The position numbers were made by a program, and so were the translations under genes. From Euglena gracilis (lineage: Eukaryota > Euglenida > Euglenophyceae > Euglenales): a stretch of DNA of 64,000 bases. The notes beneath the pieces were generated by a model. The model ran no database searches. It was given only the letters and a program-made list of their open reading frames with translations, and had not been told where the DNA came from. Every line of letters starts with the position of its first letter. Positions within the stretch are counted from its first letter, which is position 1. The stretch is taken from NCBI GenBank assembly GCA_039621445.1, contig CP154954.1:50385847-50449846 (forward strand), read 5' to 3'. Shown one piece after another: positions 43,201 through 52,983 of the stretch.

Positions 43201-43599
43201 TCAAAAAGCTCTAAAAGGCAAAAGTCTTAAAACCAAAAGTTTCATTTTCCACATCCAAAAAAAAAAACTCACAGTCACCCCCCCCCCCCAAATTTCCCCC
43301 TTCGTTGGCCTTTGGGTGTTGGGTTTTGGAACCTGGCCCAAATTGGCCATTCGGGTTTTGGAATACTTTGGTGGGTGGGTTTGATTTCCATTCAGGCGCC
43401 CGTTCCCAAAAACCACTTTGGAGGGTTCTGGTCCCAATACTACCCCCTCCCCCCCTGGTCTTGTTGAGTGCGGTGGTTCGACGGGTCCCGCGAGCCCCCC
43501 CCCCCCCATGTACTTGACCAGTCCAGACCCCGGCCACCCGCGAACTCGAATTTGGTTGAGTTCGCAACTCGACAGGGGGTCCCACAGGACCCCCCCCCT

Positions 43600-43906
43600 T
43601 GTGCAATCATCGTTCTCTCCGCAGCAACTTTGAATCAATGACCTTTCCATTTCTCATGGCTTCAAAGATGTTGGGCGACAGAGAGTTTCAAAGAGACCAA
43701 CCGGAGAGATGCATGGAAGTTAAGAAGAAGGTGCTTCCTGACCAAAGGAAAGCCATGTGTCAACCTCGAGTTGCATGTTCGACAAACTCAACTCCAAGGT
43801 GTTTGATAAGAGACACAGGTCAGTTGCATGCCCCCCATCCCATCATGCAATGAGATAATAGATTTTTGGTTGATTTCCTAACCTTTTCCTTTCAGATGGT
43901 GTTTGT
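43600..43906 (+). CDS. Candidate exon followed by a conventional 3' splice site
   Basis: The plus frame SNFESMTFPFLMASKMLGDR / EFQRDQPERCMEVKKKVLPD runs to a stop near 43850. At 43885-43906, TTTCCTAACCTTTTCCTTTCAG is a textbook branch point, pyrimidine tract and AG acceptor, leading into ATGGTGTTTGTTCCAGG. A similar acceptor followed by ATGGTGTTCTTGG lies at 59941-59961. The protein is unrecognised. Confidence 0.35.
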
Positions 43907-44194
43907 TCCAGGGGCAGCATAGGAAACAGAGCCAGCTCTTTGCTCTTACCATTTTTCATCAATTTCCACAACCACCCTCACCCCCCCTTAAAGTGCCCCC
44001 CCCCGAAAGCGGCCAAAAATTTTGGCAATTTTAGTTCATCACCCCTGTGGTCATTTTCTTTCCGCTCCAAGGACGCAATTTGGTTTCGTCCTTCAGCGCA
44101 AAGGCGCCGAAGGACGAAATTTGACCCCGCCCCAAAGTGTCTCCCCTCCCACTTGGGGGGGGGGGTGAGGGTGTTGTTGGTGGGATCAATCCAA

Positions 44195-45205
44195 ATTTTG
44201 GCTTAAGCCCGTGTACCCCCCCTCCGGATTTGGACAAAGCCCGTGGACCCCTATGCAGGCTTTAGCGGGAGGGGGGGTACACGGGCTTTGTCCTGAGCCC
44301 CGTGTGGGGGTACACGGGCTTTGTCCTGAGCCCTGTGTACCCCCCCCCCCGAAAGTGAAAACTGCAATGCGCAGGTGAAAATTTCCCACGCGCAGCAATT
44401 TGAGCGACTCTTGGCGTTGGCCGAGGCTGCACAACAACACCAGGATGTTGTACCTTTGAACCTCGAACCAGGAATCCCAGCGCGTTTTGGCGTGCATTTC
44501 CAGCAGGTCAGAATCGGCCAGAACGTTCACCTCTGGGGCTTGGGCTTTTGTCTGTAAGTGCCGCGAAGCAGCATTGTCATAAAAACGTACAAAATTTGGA
44601 AATTGCCTCTTTGCCTTTGGAACGATCTGTCGCTCTGGCCTGCCATGCTTTTGGAGCACCGCGAGCGCATTCATGTTAGTGGTCAGAGTCGAGGGTGCCC
44701 ATTCATACATGGGCACTCCAGCCTCCTCACACAGCACTTTCCGGTTTGCCTTGACCGCCACAATTTTGGGTTCCGTGTTGACCGGCATTCCGCACAGAGG
44801 GTCCACTTTGCAAAGGCAACCATATACTCATCCAAATTTTGCGTTTTCCAGCCCCCATTCTCGCAAATTTTGACGGCAGAGTCAGCTGACACAACACTTT
44901 TTGGGGACACTTTTGAGGCAGCTGTTCCTCATCCTGAGGGGAGCGTAAAAAATATAAAAAAGGCATATGCGGCCCTGAAAAATTTCCAGGTCAAGGATTC
45001 CAAACCTCTCTCCAGGTCCCTTAGGAAATCATCAAGTGCGGGCAGGAGCGGGAGAGCCGACTCGGCCGCGTTAACGAGCTGTGTGAGCATCATAGCCGTG
45101 GAAAGGAAAAAAATAGGCCAACGGTCGCTACATGGCCGCTGTAGGGGGTCCACGGGCTTTGTCCAAATCCGGAGGGGGGGGGTACACGGGCTTAAACAAT
45201 TGGCG
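44195..45205. mobile_element. Element with GGCTTAAGCCCGTGTACC inverted ends around an ORF
   Basis: The left end carries GGCTTAAGCCCGTGTACC, then CTCCGGATTTGGACAAAGCC and CGTGGACCCC. The right end (45148-45202) is the exact complement in the same order. AAAGCCCGTGTACCCC units lie inside both ends. A minus-strand ORF fills the centre. No clean TSD is visible because more copies of the repeat abut the right side. Confidence 0.7.
44365..45130 (-). CDS. Protein encoded inside the inverted-repeat element, frame-disrupted
   Basis: The minus strand gives AAESALPLLPALDDFLRDLE and LTWKFFRAAYAFF, a stop, then CENGGWKTQNLDEYMVAFAK, and after a -1 shift near 44810 CGMPVNTEPKIVAVKANRKV, PNFVRFYDNAASRHLQTKAQ and LLEMHAKTRWDSWFEVQRYN. 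Composition is clearly protein-like over about 230 residues. Given its position it is probably a transposase or element protein. The phrase VRFYDNAASRHL weakly recalls KDZ-type transposases, which I do not press. The stop and shift may be short introns or decay. Confidence 0.5.
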
Positions 45206-45345
45206 GGGGGGTACACGGGCTTTGTCCTGAGCCCTGTGTAGGGGTACACGGGCTTTGTCCGGAGCTACGCTCCGGACAAAGCCCGTGTACCCCTACACAG
45301 GGCTCAGGACAAAGCCCGTGTACCCCCCCACCAATTTTGATAGAA
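45205..45345. repeat. Palindrome of GGGTACACGGGCTTTGTCC units
   Basis: GGGTACACGGGCTTTGTCC / GGACAAAGCCCGTGTACCC arms meet at GGAGCTACGCTCC. It is built from the same unit as the ends of the neighbouring element. Confidence 0.75.
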
Positions 45346-45429
45346 TGTTTGATAGGTGGAAAGGAGAATCAGGATCCTTGGAGGTTAGGCTGTACGGGGG
45401 GGGGGGGGCTGTGGACTCCCCCGGTCCGG

Positions 45430-45830
45430 TGAACTTCACCGGTGAACGTTCACCGGGGGGGGGGGGTACTTTCGGCGGTGAAGTTCACTAGTGAAGTTCA
45501 CCGGTGAACTTCACCGTTTTGATGGTTGGGGGTGAAATTTTCATGGGTGAAATTTTGCACCTTTCCTTTCAAAATGGTCATTTTGAGGTTGATGCTTCAT
45601 GGAATTTAATCGAAAATTTCCGAAAACTTGCCCAAAAATGTCATTTTCGGCCATTTTTGGCCAAAAAAGTGCTCATGGTGAACTTCACCAGTGAAGTTCA
45701 CCGATGGGTTAGGCAGGGGGGGGGGGAGAGGGTCCGGGACCTTCCGGTGAACTTTCAAACGGTGAACTTTACCATAGGGGAGGGGGGAGAGGGGTCAAAA
45801 TGACCAAAGTCTACTGCCTGATCTCCCTTC
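45430..45830. repeat. Inverted copy of the 35205-35590 block
   Basis: GTGAACTTCACCGGTGAAC units plus TGACCAAAGTCTACTGCCTG lie in the opposite orientation to 35205-35590. Confidence 0.7.
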
Positions 45831-46239
45831 GACTTCGTTTTCCGGTCAAAGGAAAGCGTCATTTGCCTCATTAGTGGAGAGAATGTCCTGAAAAGTGGAG
45901 AAATCTGGAAATCCGGGGTGCCGTGGGGGGCTCCGGGTGGATGATTGGCATGACGATCCCGGAGGTCGGGCCGACCATGGCATACCATGCCCCCCCCCCC
46001 ATTTAAGACCCCCCTCGGGAGACAAAATCCCAGGGGGGGGGTCTTATATGGGGGGGTCGGTAGCCATAGCCAATGGTCGGCCCGACCTTTGGGATCGTCA
46101 TAGCCAATCCTGGGGGTCCAGCCAGCCAACAACTCAAATCCAACCAGCGGCCCAAATTCGGGTTGGGAGCCCCCCCGGAAATACCATGCCCCCCCCCTTA
46201 CTGTTCCCATGGACCCAAAAGGGGGCCACGGGACAGGAA

Positions 46240-46500
46240 CAGTAAGCAGGGAGGGAATGTGCTGCGCATTTTTCCGCATTTTTGCGCATTTTTGTCAATT
46301 TTTTCAAAAATGCGCATTTTTTGCACATTTTGCGCATTTTTTTGCACATTTCCCCCCCCGTTTCTGCACATTTTCCATTTTTTTTGCGCATTTTTTGCGC
46401 ATTTTTTTGCCCAATTTTGCACATTTTCCATATTTGCGCATTTTTTTTGCGCATTTTTGCCCAAATTTGCACATTTTGCCATTTTTGCACATCCCCAAAC
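46240..46500. repeat. TGCGCATTTTT array, possible small element
   Basis: It starts AGCAGGGAGGGAATGTGC, ends GCACATCCCC and is filled by TGCGCATTTTT-like units. The ends are imperfectly inverted. Further arrays of this unit lie at 54555-54640 and 55436-55490. Confidence 0.5.
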
Positions 46501-46769
46501 ATGGGTGTTTTGGGCGAAATTGGCCGTGATTCCTCGGCCGCCGGTTCGGGCGTGAAACCAGAGCCCCCAATACCACGTTTCCAAACCTGTGTCCCAAACG
46601 CCGGTTCGGGCGGGAAACCTGTGCCTAGGACGCCGGTTCGGGCTCCCGCCCGGAACGGCGTCCTCTGCAGAGGTTTCCCGCCGGCGCCGGTGTTTGGGAC
46701 ACAGTTCTCGATATAGAGAATTCATCTGCAAGCACCGGTGCATCTGAAAGGTTTTTTTTCATTGTGCAA

Positions 46770-47365
46770 AAATTAAATGACGGAGGGCAAACATTTTTTT
46801 AGCAAGTGCAAATATTTTTGGCAGCGGAGTGCAAAAATTTTTGACAGCTCTGGGCAAATTTTTTGTGGGCGCTGGGCAAATATTTTGGAGGCTAGGCACA
46901 GCAGGGGGGGGCTGGGGGGGCGAGCGGCCGCGCGGGCGGTCGCGCGGGGGGGAGGGGGGGGAGGGGGGTCCGAGGGCGGCCGCGCGGGCGGAACGCATCC
47001 TAAGATCGGTGATTTTCGGGTCCAAAAAGTGGTCATTTTTTGCCATTTTTGGGCCATTTTTGACCAAAAAGTGCTTTTTTGGCCGCGCGCAGAGCGCGCG
47101 GCCCCCAAATTTGCCATTTTGTGTCCGAAAATGGTCATTTTTGGTCATTTTTGGACCTCAAAAATCGCGATTTTTTCACCAAAAATTTTTTTCTTGGCTA
47201 TGCTAGGCACAGTGGGGGGAGGGGGGGGGTCCAGGGGGGGGCGAGCGGCCGCGCGGGTGGCCGCGCAGGGGCTGCGGGGGGGGGGGGGGGGGGGGTCCCG
47301 GACCCCCCCCGAGCGGCGCGCCTAGCCTCCTTTTGTTGGCCGTGGGCAAACATTTCGGACGCTAG
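46770..47365. repeat. GGGCAAATATTTT repeats with GCGGCCGCGCGGG blocks
   Basis: GGGCAAA(C/T)ATTTT units lie at 46787-46890 and 47345-47360. Between them are CGAGCGGCCGCGCGGG blocks and GGCTATGCTAGGCACAG. The array-core-array plan resembles the transposons, with no TSD fixed. Confidence 0.5.
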
Positions 47366-47389
47366 GTGTAAACAAAGGGTTTTGTTTTG

Positions 47390-48057
47390 TTTTCCCACTG
47401 GTCCAACTCCTGGCAAATAAACAACTGCCGGTTGTGGCCCCCCTTCAGCAGCTGCGCCCCGCAGCCCCCGCACTGCCCCAACGAGTGGAGGTGCGGGAGC
47501 AGCTGGTCGCGGCGGCGGGTGGAGGACTGGGACTGGCTGGGGTGCTGGCTGCTGGTGGGGCTGGCAGGGGGCTGGCTGGTGGGGGTGGCGGGGGCCGGGC
47601 TGCGGGGACTGGTGGGGTGGGATGCTGGGACTGGCGGGGGGGGGCAGCCACCCTGGGGGACCGCAGGGGTGGGGGGGGTAGCCGGGGGGGCAGGGACTCC
47701 GGGGGTGGGCGCAGGGACTGGTCGTCGTCCGACCAGGATGGGCGGGGGGAGAGGTGGAGTCGGGGTTGGGGGGGACTTCAGCAGGAAGAACTTCAGAGAG
47801 GGAACAGACCAAAACAAACACATAAAAAACAAACCAACCGCCCAGATTATGCCATCCCCCAGGGAAAATGCTTCCTGTTTTTGGGCCAGCTGGGTGGTCT
47901 GGGCGGGGTCCTCGTTGTGGAACGGGGGGGGGGGGGGGGCCAGTAGCTGGGGCCTCGGGGGACGACGGTGGGGAGAGCGTGAGGGGGCCTGGGGGGGGGT
48001 CGGAGGGGTCGGGGGAGGGGGAGTGGGGGTGGAACTGTTGCTGCTGTGGTGGGACAT
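47390..48057 (-). CDS. Proline-rich protein with CX2C zinc-ribbon-like end
   Basis: It starts MSHHSSNSSTPTPPPPTPPT at 48057, with long Pro/Ser-rich stretches. A hydrophobic segment IIWAVGLFFMCLF (about 47840-47800) is probably intron sequence read through. It ends RRDQLLPHLHSLGQCGGCGA / QLLKGGHNRQLFICQELDQW. The last part has GC3-rich codons and a CGGC...C spacing like LSD1-type or GRF-type zinc fingers. The completing Cys pair would be in the next exon. The plus-strand Gly-rich frame over the same bases is a shadow. Real coding is likely at the C-terminal end and less sure in the Pro-rich part. Confidence 0.45.
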
Positions 48058-48099
48058 CGGGTCATGGTCAGAAAAATCTGTGATAATATATGCATAAAT

Positions 48100-49340
48100 G
48101 GAAAACCGGGGGAGAAAAAAGGGGGGGGGAAGATCTCCCCCAGGTTTTTGGTATTAGCTTATAATCATCGTAATTATAACAGCCTGGGCATTGCTGTTTT
48201 CTCAAAAAATTCCCATGTATATGCATGCCCATGTATATCGGCATACAGATCTCAATCTAGAATTTTCATCTTTCCTTGGACCCCCCCCCCCTGAGCTATT
48301 CCCATTGGCCGTCAAGGGTCTTGGGGACGAGAACAGCTTGGGGGGGGATGCTTCCCTCACCCCCCCCCCCCAAAGTGGCCAAATTCTTTTGGCAAATTTT
48401 GGTTTACCCCCCCATCAAAGTGGCTGCTTTCTTTTGGCGCCGAAGGCCAGAGTTTGACCCCCCAAATTGCCCCCCCCCCCCCGCCCGCCCAGAGTGGCCG
48501 TTTTGGGTTCCCACGGGGCCTGGAGGGCGGCCACTTTGAGGGGGGGGGTGAGGGTAATTCCCAAAGCTGGCCCACCCAGCCAGCCAGCTAGCACCTCTCA
48601 CTCAGTTGAATCTGATTGCAACTATCACATAAACCCCTTTGCACGAAGATACGCCATTCTCTTTCCTTATTTCACTGGGGGTGTACCCCCCCCGCCCCCC
48701 CCCCCCCCCCCCCCCCCACCCCCCCCACCCCCCCGCGACCCCCCCGCGACCCCCCGCGACCCACGCATGCAGGATTTCCGGATCCCAGTGGGAGCCAAAA
48801 ATGGCTCCCAAATTATGAATTGGCACACAAATTAGGAATCAAAATTGCCAAAAATTTGTGACAAATTCCAAATTAGATCTATTTTTGGACCCAAAGGTCC
48901 AAAAATACGTCACATATGACGTTGTATGTGAGGTCACACAGGTCACACGTGACCCGTGAAAACTGCCACGTTCCCCCCGCAACCCCCCCTGCGACCCCCC
49001 CCCGATTTCCCCCGCGACCCGTACACCCCCATTGTGCTTTCCTTTTCAGGGCCTGGGCACCCGCACAGCACTGTCAGCCATGGATCTCAACACAGCTTTT
49101 GCTATGAGCCCCAGTCTTGCTTCCTGTTACCATGCCTCCCAAGACAAATAAAAGACCCCCCTCCCTTTGCCCACGACCACCCCCCCATATAAGAACCCTC
49201 CAAGGATTTTGACTCCCAAAGGGGGTCTTATATGGGGGGGGACATGGTTTACCCAACCCGGAGAAATGATTCTTGAACCCCCCCAAGGCCAGATGATGAT
49301 ATCCAGTCCAATGCAACCCCTTGTGTTTGAAGCAAATGCT
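48100..49340. other. No confident gene
   Basis: G/C runs, a CGCCGAAGG half-hairpin near 48440, CCCCCGCGACC arrays at 48690-48770 and 48975-49020, and the inverted pair CCCATATAAGA/TCTTATATGGGG at 49185-49245. Nothing coding is recognised. Confidence 0.5.
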
Positions 49341-49429
49341 TTACCTTGACCATTGGCTTTGCCATCGGATGTGTTTCAGCATTTGCTGAACTTTTTGACA
49401 ACGGATGCAGTCTGTGGGCTCAGCTGCGT

Positions 49430-49640
49430 GTGCCGTGCTTGGGAAGAGGGGACTCGCGCAGAGCTGTTTTTTTTTTCTGGATCAAGGAACTGATTTGTGG
49501 TTCCCATCCTGAAGCAAATGACAATATATTTGCTCCCATTCCCAAACCCATCAATCCCATCTCATCGTCATCATCACCACTGTTATCATCTTCCCATCCA
49601 GGCTTCTGTTTGAGGAAGTGTACACTTCTACCACTTTCGA
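49430..49640 (-). CDS. Candidate exon with acidic run
   Basis: The minus frame reads GRSVHFLKQKPGWEDDNSGD, then DDDEMGLMGLGMGANILSFA and SGWEPQISSLIQKKKTALRE. An acidic stretch is followed by Gly/Met-rich and basic parts. It is protein-like in composition and not homopolymer-driven. No family is recognised and the ends are uncertain. Confidence 0.4.
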
Positions 49641-49972
49641 CCCCCCCCAGACAGGGCAAAAACGGGAATCGCCAAACAGCCAGGGTGGGGTGGGGGGTGT
49701 CGACCCCCCCCCACCCCCTGTATGGCGGACCCCCCCACCTCCTCCTCCCGTATTTCCGGGAGATCACAATTCAGCAATTTTCAACCCCCAAAAGTTTTCC
49801 CCAGCGCCTTCAGCGCCGGGTGGATTTGTTAAAAAAAAATTCATGAAAATGCTGTGGTGGGTGGGGGGGTTCGACCCCCCCCCCCCACCTCCCAGGTTGG
49901 GGTGGTCGACTCCCCCCACCAGGCCTGCCCGTTCTGTCTGGGGGGGGGGGGGTCGTGTTTTGGGGTGGGTGG

Positions 49973-50369
49973 CAGGGTTTGATATAAGGAGGGCGTACAT
50001 GGTTTAGGCCCCCCCCCCCTCCTGGCCCGCATGGGGGGGTCCGGACCCCCCCCCCCCCCACCTGCCAGGGGGGTCCGGACCGACCCTCGGGGGGTTTCCC
50101 GGGATCCCCCCCAAAAGGGTCAATTTTTTCCTCCGGCGCTTTGCGCCGAATTTTTTTTTGCATTTTTGGCACATTTTTTGCCCAAAAAGTGCCCAAAATG
50201 GCACTTTTGGTCGATTTGGGGGGTCAAAAATTTTCGGCCCGGCGCGAATTCGGCCACCCTGACCGCACACCTGTTTAGGTGGGGGGGGGTGTCGCCCCAC
50301 CCCCCCCCCCTCCTGGCCCGCAGGGGGGGTCCGGACCCCCCCCCCCACCTGTCCTTATATCGAACCCTG
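49973..50369. mobile_element. CAGGGTT(C/T)GATATAAGG hairpin transposon, copy 1
   Basis: The ends are CAGGGTTTGATATAAGG and CCTTATATCGAACCCTG. TSD GTGGGTGG (49965-49972) versus GGGGGTGG (50370-50377) matches at 7 of 8. The interior has CGCTTTGCGCCGAA hairpins and G/C runs and no ORF. A second, cleaner copy is at 52461-52875. Single ends occur at 25812 and 61092. Confidence 0.8.
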
Positions 50370-50460
50370 GGGGGTGGTGCTAGAGCCCCCCCCCCCCCCC
50401 CCAGCGCCGAAGGTGCCAGGGCCCGAAAATGGCCATTTTCAAAGGGAAATTGGCTGGGTC

Positions 50461-50770
50461 CAGGCTTGTGCTTAGTCGGGTGCCTACCCCACGGGGGGGG
50501 TGAGTGCTGGGGGCAGGCACCCCACAGCACCCGATCCGACCCCCCCCTGGGGGGGGGGTAGGGTTTTGGGGGGTGCCTGCCCCTAGCAGGCACCCCCCTC
50601 CGACCCCGGCGCCTTCGGCGCCGGGGGCCCAGAAAAGGCCATTTTCAATGAAAATTTTCTGGGTCCGGCCCGGACCCCTATCCCCCCCGGGGGGGGTGTG
50701 CCCGATATGGGCAGGCACCCTATAGCATTCACCCCCCTCCCCCCCCCCCCGGTTGGTAAGCACAAGCATG
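50461..50770. mobile_element. CAGGCTTGTGCTTA hairpin transposon, 310 bp
   Basis: The ends are CAGGCTTGTGCTTA and TAAGCACAAGCATG. TSD GCTGGGTC (50453-50460) versus GCTGGGTT (50771-50778) matches at 7 of 8. It is the same family as 18658-18949 but inverted, including the GCGCCTTCGGCGCC hairpin and CATTTTCAATGAAAA. Confidence 0.88.
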
Positions 50771-50839
50771 GCTGGGTTGGCACTGGGAAACACCGGGGGG
50801 GGGGTGCCTGCTATGGGCAGGCACCCCAGAGCACCCCCC

Positions 50840-50945
50840 CCCGTCACAGGTTGCAGGTTGCGAAAAATTGGACACCACCTTACCTATGACCGCCCCCTCA
50901 TTTATGACCACCCCCCGGTCACAGGTTGCAGGAACCCGGTCGTAC
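50840..50945. repeat. GGTCACAGGTTGCAGG direct repeats
   Basis: CCGTCACAGGTTGCAGG at about 50842 and CCGGTCACAGGTTGCAGG at about 50917, separated by TATGACC(G/A)CCCCC units. It is possibly a short element of the array type. Confidence 0.4.
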
Positions 50946-51054
50946 AACAAGGGGGGGGCGGGCAGTCCAAATTTGGCAAGTGGACACCCTCCCCCCAGTG
51001 GGCCTAGTGGCTGCTAGCAGGGCTAGGAATTTTTTCCAACTGACCAGCACAAAG

Positions 51055-51916
51055 CAGGGTTTTTCACCGGTTCGTGCCACGAACAATCACGAACAATCAC
51101 GAACCATCACAAACTTGGGACTTTGGCAAAATCACGAACAATCACGAACAATCACGAACAATCACGAACCGAATTTTTTCGTCACCCTTGCAGAAATGTC
51201 TTTTTCTGAGAATGACGGTGTTGCTCAATTAACCAAAGAGAAAAGATCATGGAAGGAGGTGGCAAAATGACTCCTCAAAAGCATGCTGCCCAGGTGTCAT
51301 ATGTATCTTGTTTGATTTCCCCCCTTTTTGTCACCTTTTTCAGTTTGGTGGAGTGATGGAAGTGAGAGGTTCAGAAATGTGGTGCAGTGTTTGCCATGTT
51401 TCAGTGCACTGGGCCGAGAAGACATATGCAAAGCGACATATTTCATCGTCAACTCGCAAGGACAACCTCCTTCGCAAACCAAAGATTGTGGAAAACCCTG
51501 GTCTTTTAGGTGAATTGATGGATGCACCCAAACGTGATATGGAGGTATTTTGTGTTTTTCAAAAGGTGTATTTTTGTCCTTCGGTGTCAGGTTCCCAACG
51601 AACAACCTCCCCCAAAGAGGCAGAAAATTGCTGATCTCAACAGTCTGCTTGATGATACGTTGGCACTGATTTTTCGTTGCTTTGCAGTGCATCTTCCAAG
51701 CCTCTTTTGCTTTCCCCATTGACCTGAATATGTTGATTAAAAGAGGCACAAGAAACCAAAGCACAAGAAGAATAACTTTTTGCCAAGGAAAATGGAAAAC
51801 CGGGCAGTTTTTTGGAAGCACGAACAATCACGAACAATCACGAACAATCACGAACAATCACGAACACTCACGAACCGGATTTCAGGCTTCCTAGCATGAA
51901 CCGGTGGTAAACCCCG
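51055..51916 (+). mobile_element. DNA transposon with CACGAACAAT arrays, 7-bp TSD and a spliced gene
   Basis: The ends are CAGGGTTTTTCACCGGTTCG and, complemented, CGGGGTTTACCACCGGTTCA. TSD CACAAAG is perfect at 51048-51054 and 51917-51923. Arrays of 11-bp CACGAACAATC units lie inside both ends (51078-51172 and 51820-51873). The core carries the CGGBP1/hAT-like gene at 51196-51722. The right terminus is CCG instead of CTG. This is the best example here of the array-type element with its own gene. Confidence 0.9.
51196..51722 (+). CDS. CGGBP1/hAT-type zinc-finger protein with two GT-AG introns
   Basis: The exons are 51196-51258, 51344-51544 and 51591-51722, all in phase 0, giving about 131 residues. 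The first begins MSFSENDGVAQLTKEKRSWK. The second has FGGVMEVRGSEMWCSVCHVS and AKRHISSSTRKDN, a CX2C...H finger like the hAT/BED fingers and the DNA-binding finger of CGGBP1. The third begins VPNEQPPPKRQKIADLNSL. The introns (85 and 46 nt) are conventional: GAG|GTGGCA...TTTTTCAG| and GAG|GTATTTT...GTGTCAG|. The ATG lies inside the element, and no catalytic domain is present, so it is a DNA-binding fragment or accessory protein rather than a full transposase. Confidence 0.65.
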
Positions 51917-52319
51917 CACAAAGCAAATTTTTTTTCGGACTGTCATTTTTGGGTTTTTTTTGAATAAAGCAGTCACAAAGCAGTGTTAAAACCTTTTTTC
52001 CACCCGGCGCACAGCGCCGGAGGGATTTTCATTGGGGGGGGGACCCGGAACCCCCCCTCCCCCAGGGCAGCGGGGTCCAGCTGGTGTTTTTTTCCCCCAG
52101 TGTCTATAAAAATGTCTAAACAGTGGACCCCCTTGAGCAAAAGCCTGGCTGGCAGTTTTTTTTTGCAAAATTTGGCAGCAGTTCTTTTTTTGTGATGTGA
52201 TTGAACAAAGAGTTCTTTGGAGTGCTGGGTGTTTACTTTCAAAGGCTGCTCTTTCCTGAGTGTTCAAAGGGACTTGCAAAGTGGAAAGCATTCGACCCCG
52301 AGGCAGCTATGCACCGGAG

Positions 52320-52983
52320 TGCGGCGAGGGTGTTGGTTGGTTGCCCCTGGGGACCGCGCCTTCGTCACCTGCACCAATGGGGGCCTTGTCAGTGGACGCA
52401 TCATGTGTGTGGCGCTGCGCATCCTGCGGATGCCGGAGCTGAGTTGTACCGATTTGTGCCCAGGGTTCGATATAAGGAGGGCGTACATGGTTTAGGTGGG
52501 GGGGTGTCCCCCCCCCCCCCCCCCCCTGGCCCGCAGGGGGGGGTCCGGACCCCCCCCACCTGCAAGGGGGGTCCGGACCGACCCTGGGGGGGGGGTACCC
52601 GGGAACCCCCCAAAAAGGGTCAATTTTTTCCTCCGGCGCTTCGCGCCGAAAATTTTTTGCATTTTGGCCAATTTTTGCCCAAAAAGTGCCCAAAATGGCA
52701 CTTTTGGTCGATTTGGGGGGTCAAAAATTTTCGGCCCGGCGCTTTGCGCCGGGCCGAAAATCGGTCACCCTGACCGCGCCACTGTTTAGGTGGGGGGGTT
52801 CCCCCCCCCCCCCCCCCCCCTGGCCCGCAGGGGGGGGGTCCGGACCACCCCCCCCTCTCCTTATATCGAACCCTGTTTGTGCCTGCAAGATGAACACGGC
52901 CGGGTGGTCATCGTCCTGCAAATCAACGCTACATACCGCGTGTGGGGTGCTTCTGTGAGCCTGGCATGAACGTTTGCCGTGAG
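52320..52983 (+). CDS. GC3-rich exon interrupted by a 415-bp transposon
   Basis: The left part reads GCWLVAPGDRAFVTCTNGG, then LVSGRIMCVALRILRMPELS and CTDLC up to 52460. The right part resumes at 52884 as LQDEHGRVVIVLQINATYRV and WGASVSL. If the element at 52461-52875 and one TSD copy are removed, the frame is continuous. Third positions are strongly G/C, as in genuine exons here. The protein is not recognised; it may continue in the GC-rich exon at 56536. Start and end are uncertain (a GTGAGC donor-like site lies near 52957). Confidence 0.55.
52461..52875. mobile_element. CAGGGTTCGATATAAGG transposon inside an exon, perfect 8-bp TSD
   Basis: The ends CAGGGTTCGATATAAGG and CCTTATATCGAACCCTG are perfect TIRs. 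TSD TTTGTGCC is perfect at 52453-52460 and 52876-52883. The interior consists of G/C runs and GCGCTTCGCGCCG and GCGCTTTGCGCCGG hairpins with no ORF. Cutting three bases before CAG and five after CTG removes the element plus one TSD copy exactly, so it could be spliced as a nonconventional intron. Confidence 0.92.

Noticed and set aside
44365-44806. KDZ transposase assignment for the ORF at 44.4-45.1 kb
   Set aside because: Only a short phrase (FYDNAASRH) is reminiscent. There is no CxCx or catalytic D/E pattern that I could verify.
47387-48097. Gly-rich 236-residue plus-strand ORF
   Set aside because: It mirrors the Pro-rich minus-strand frame, which has an ATG, GC3 bias and a CX2C motif at its end.
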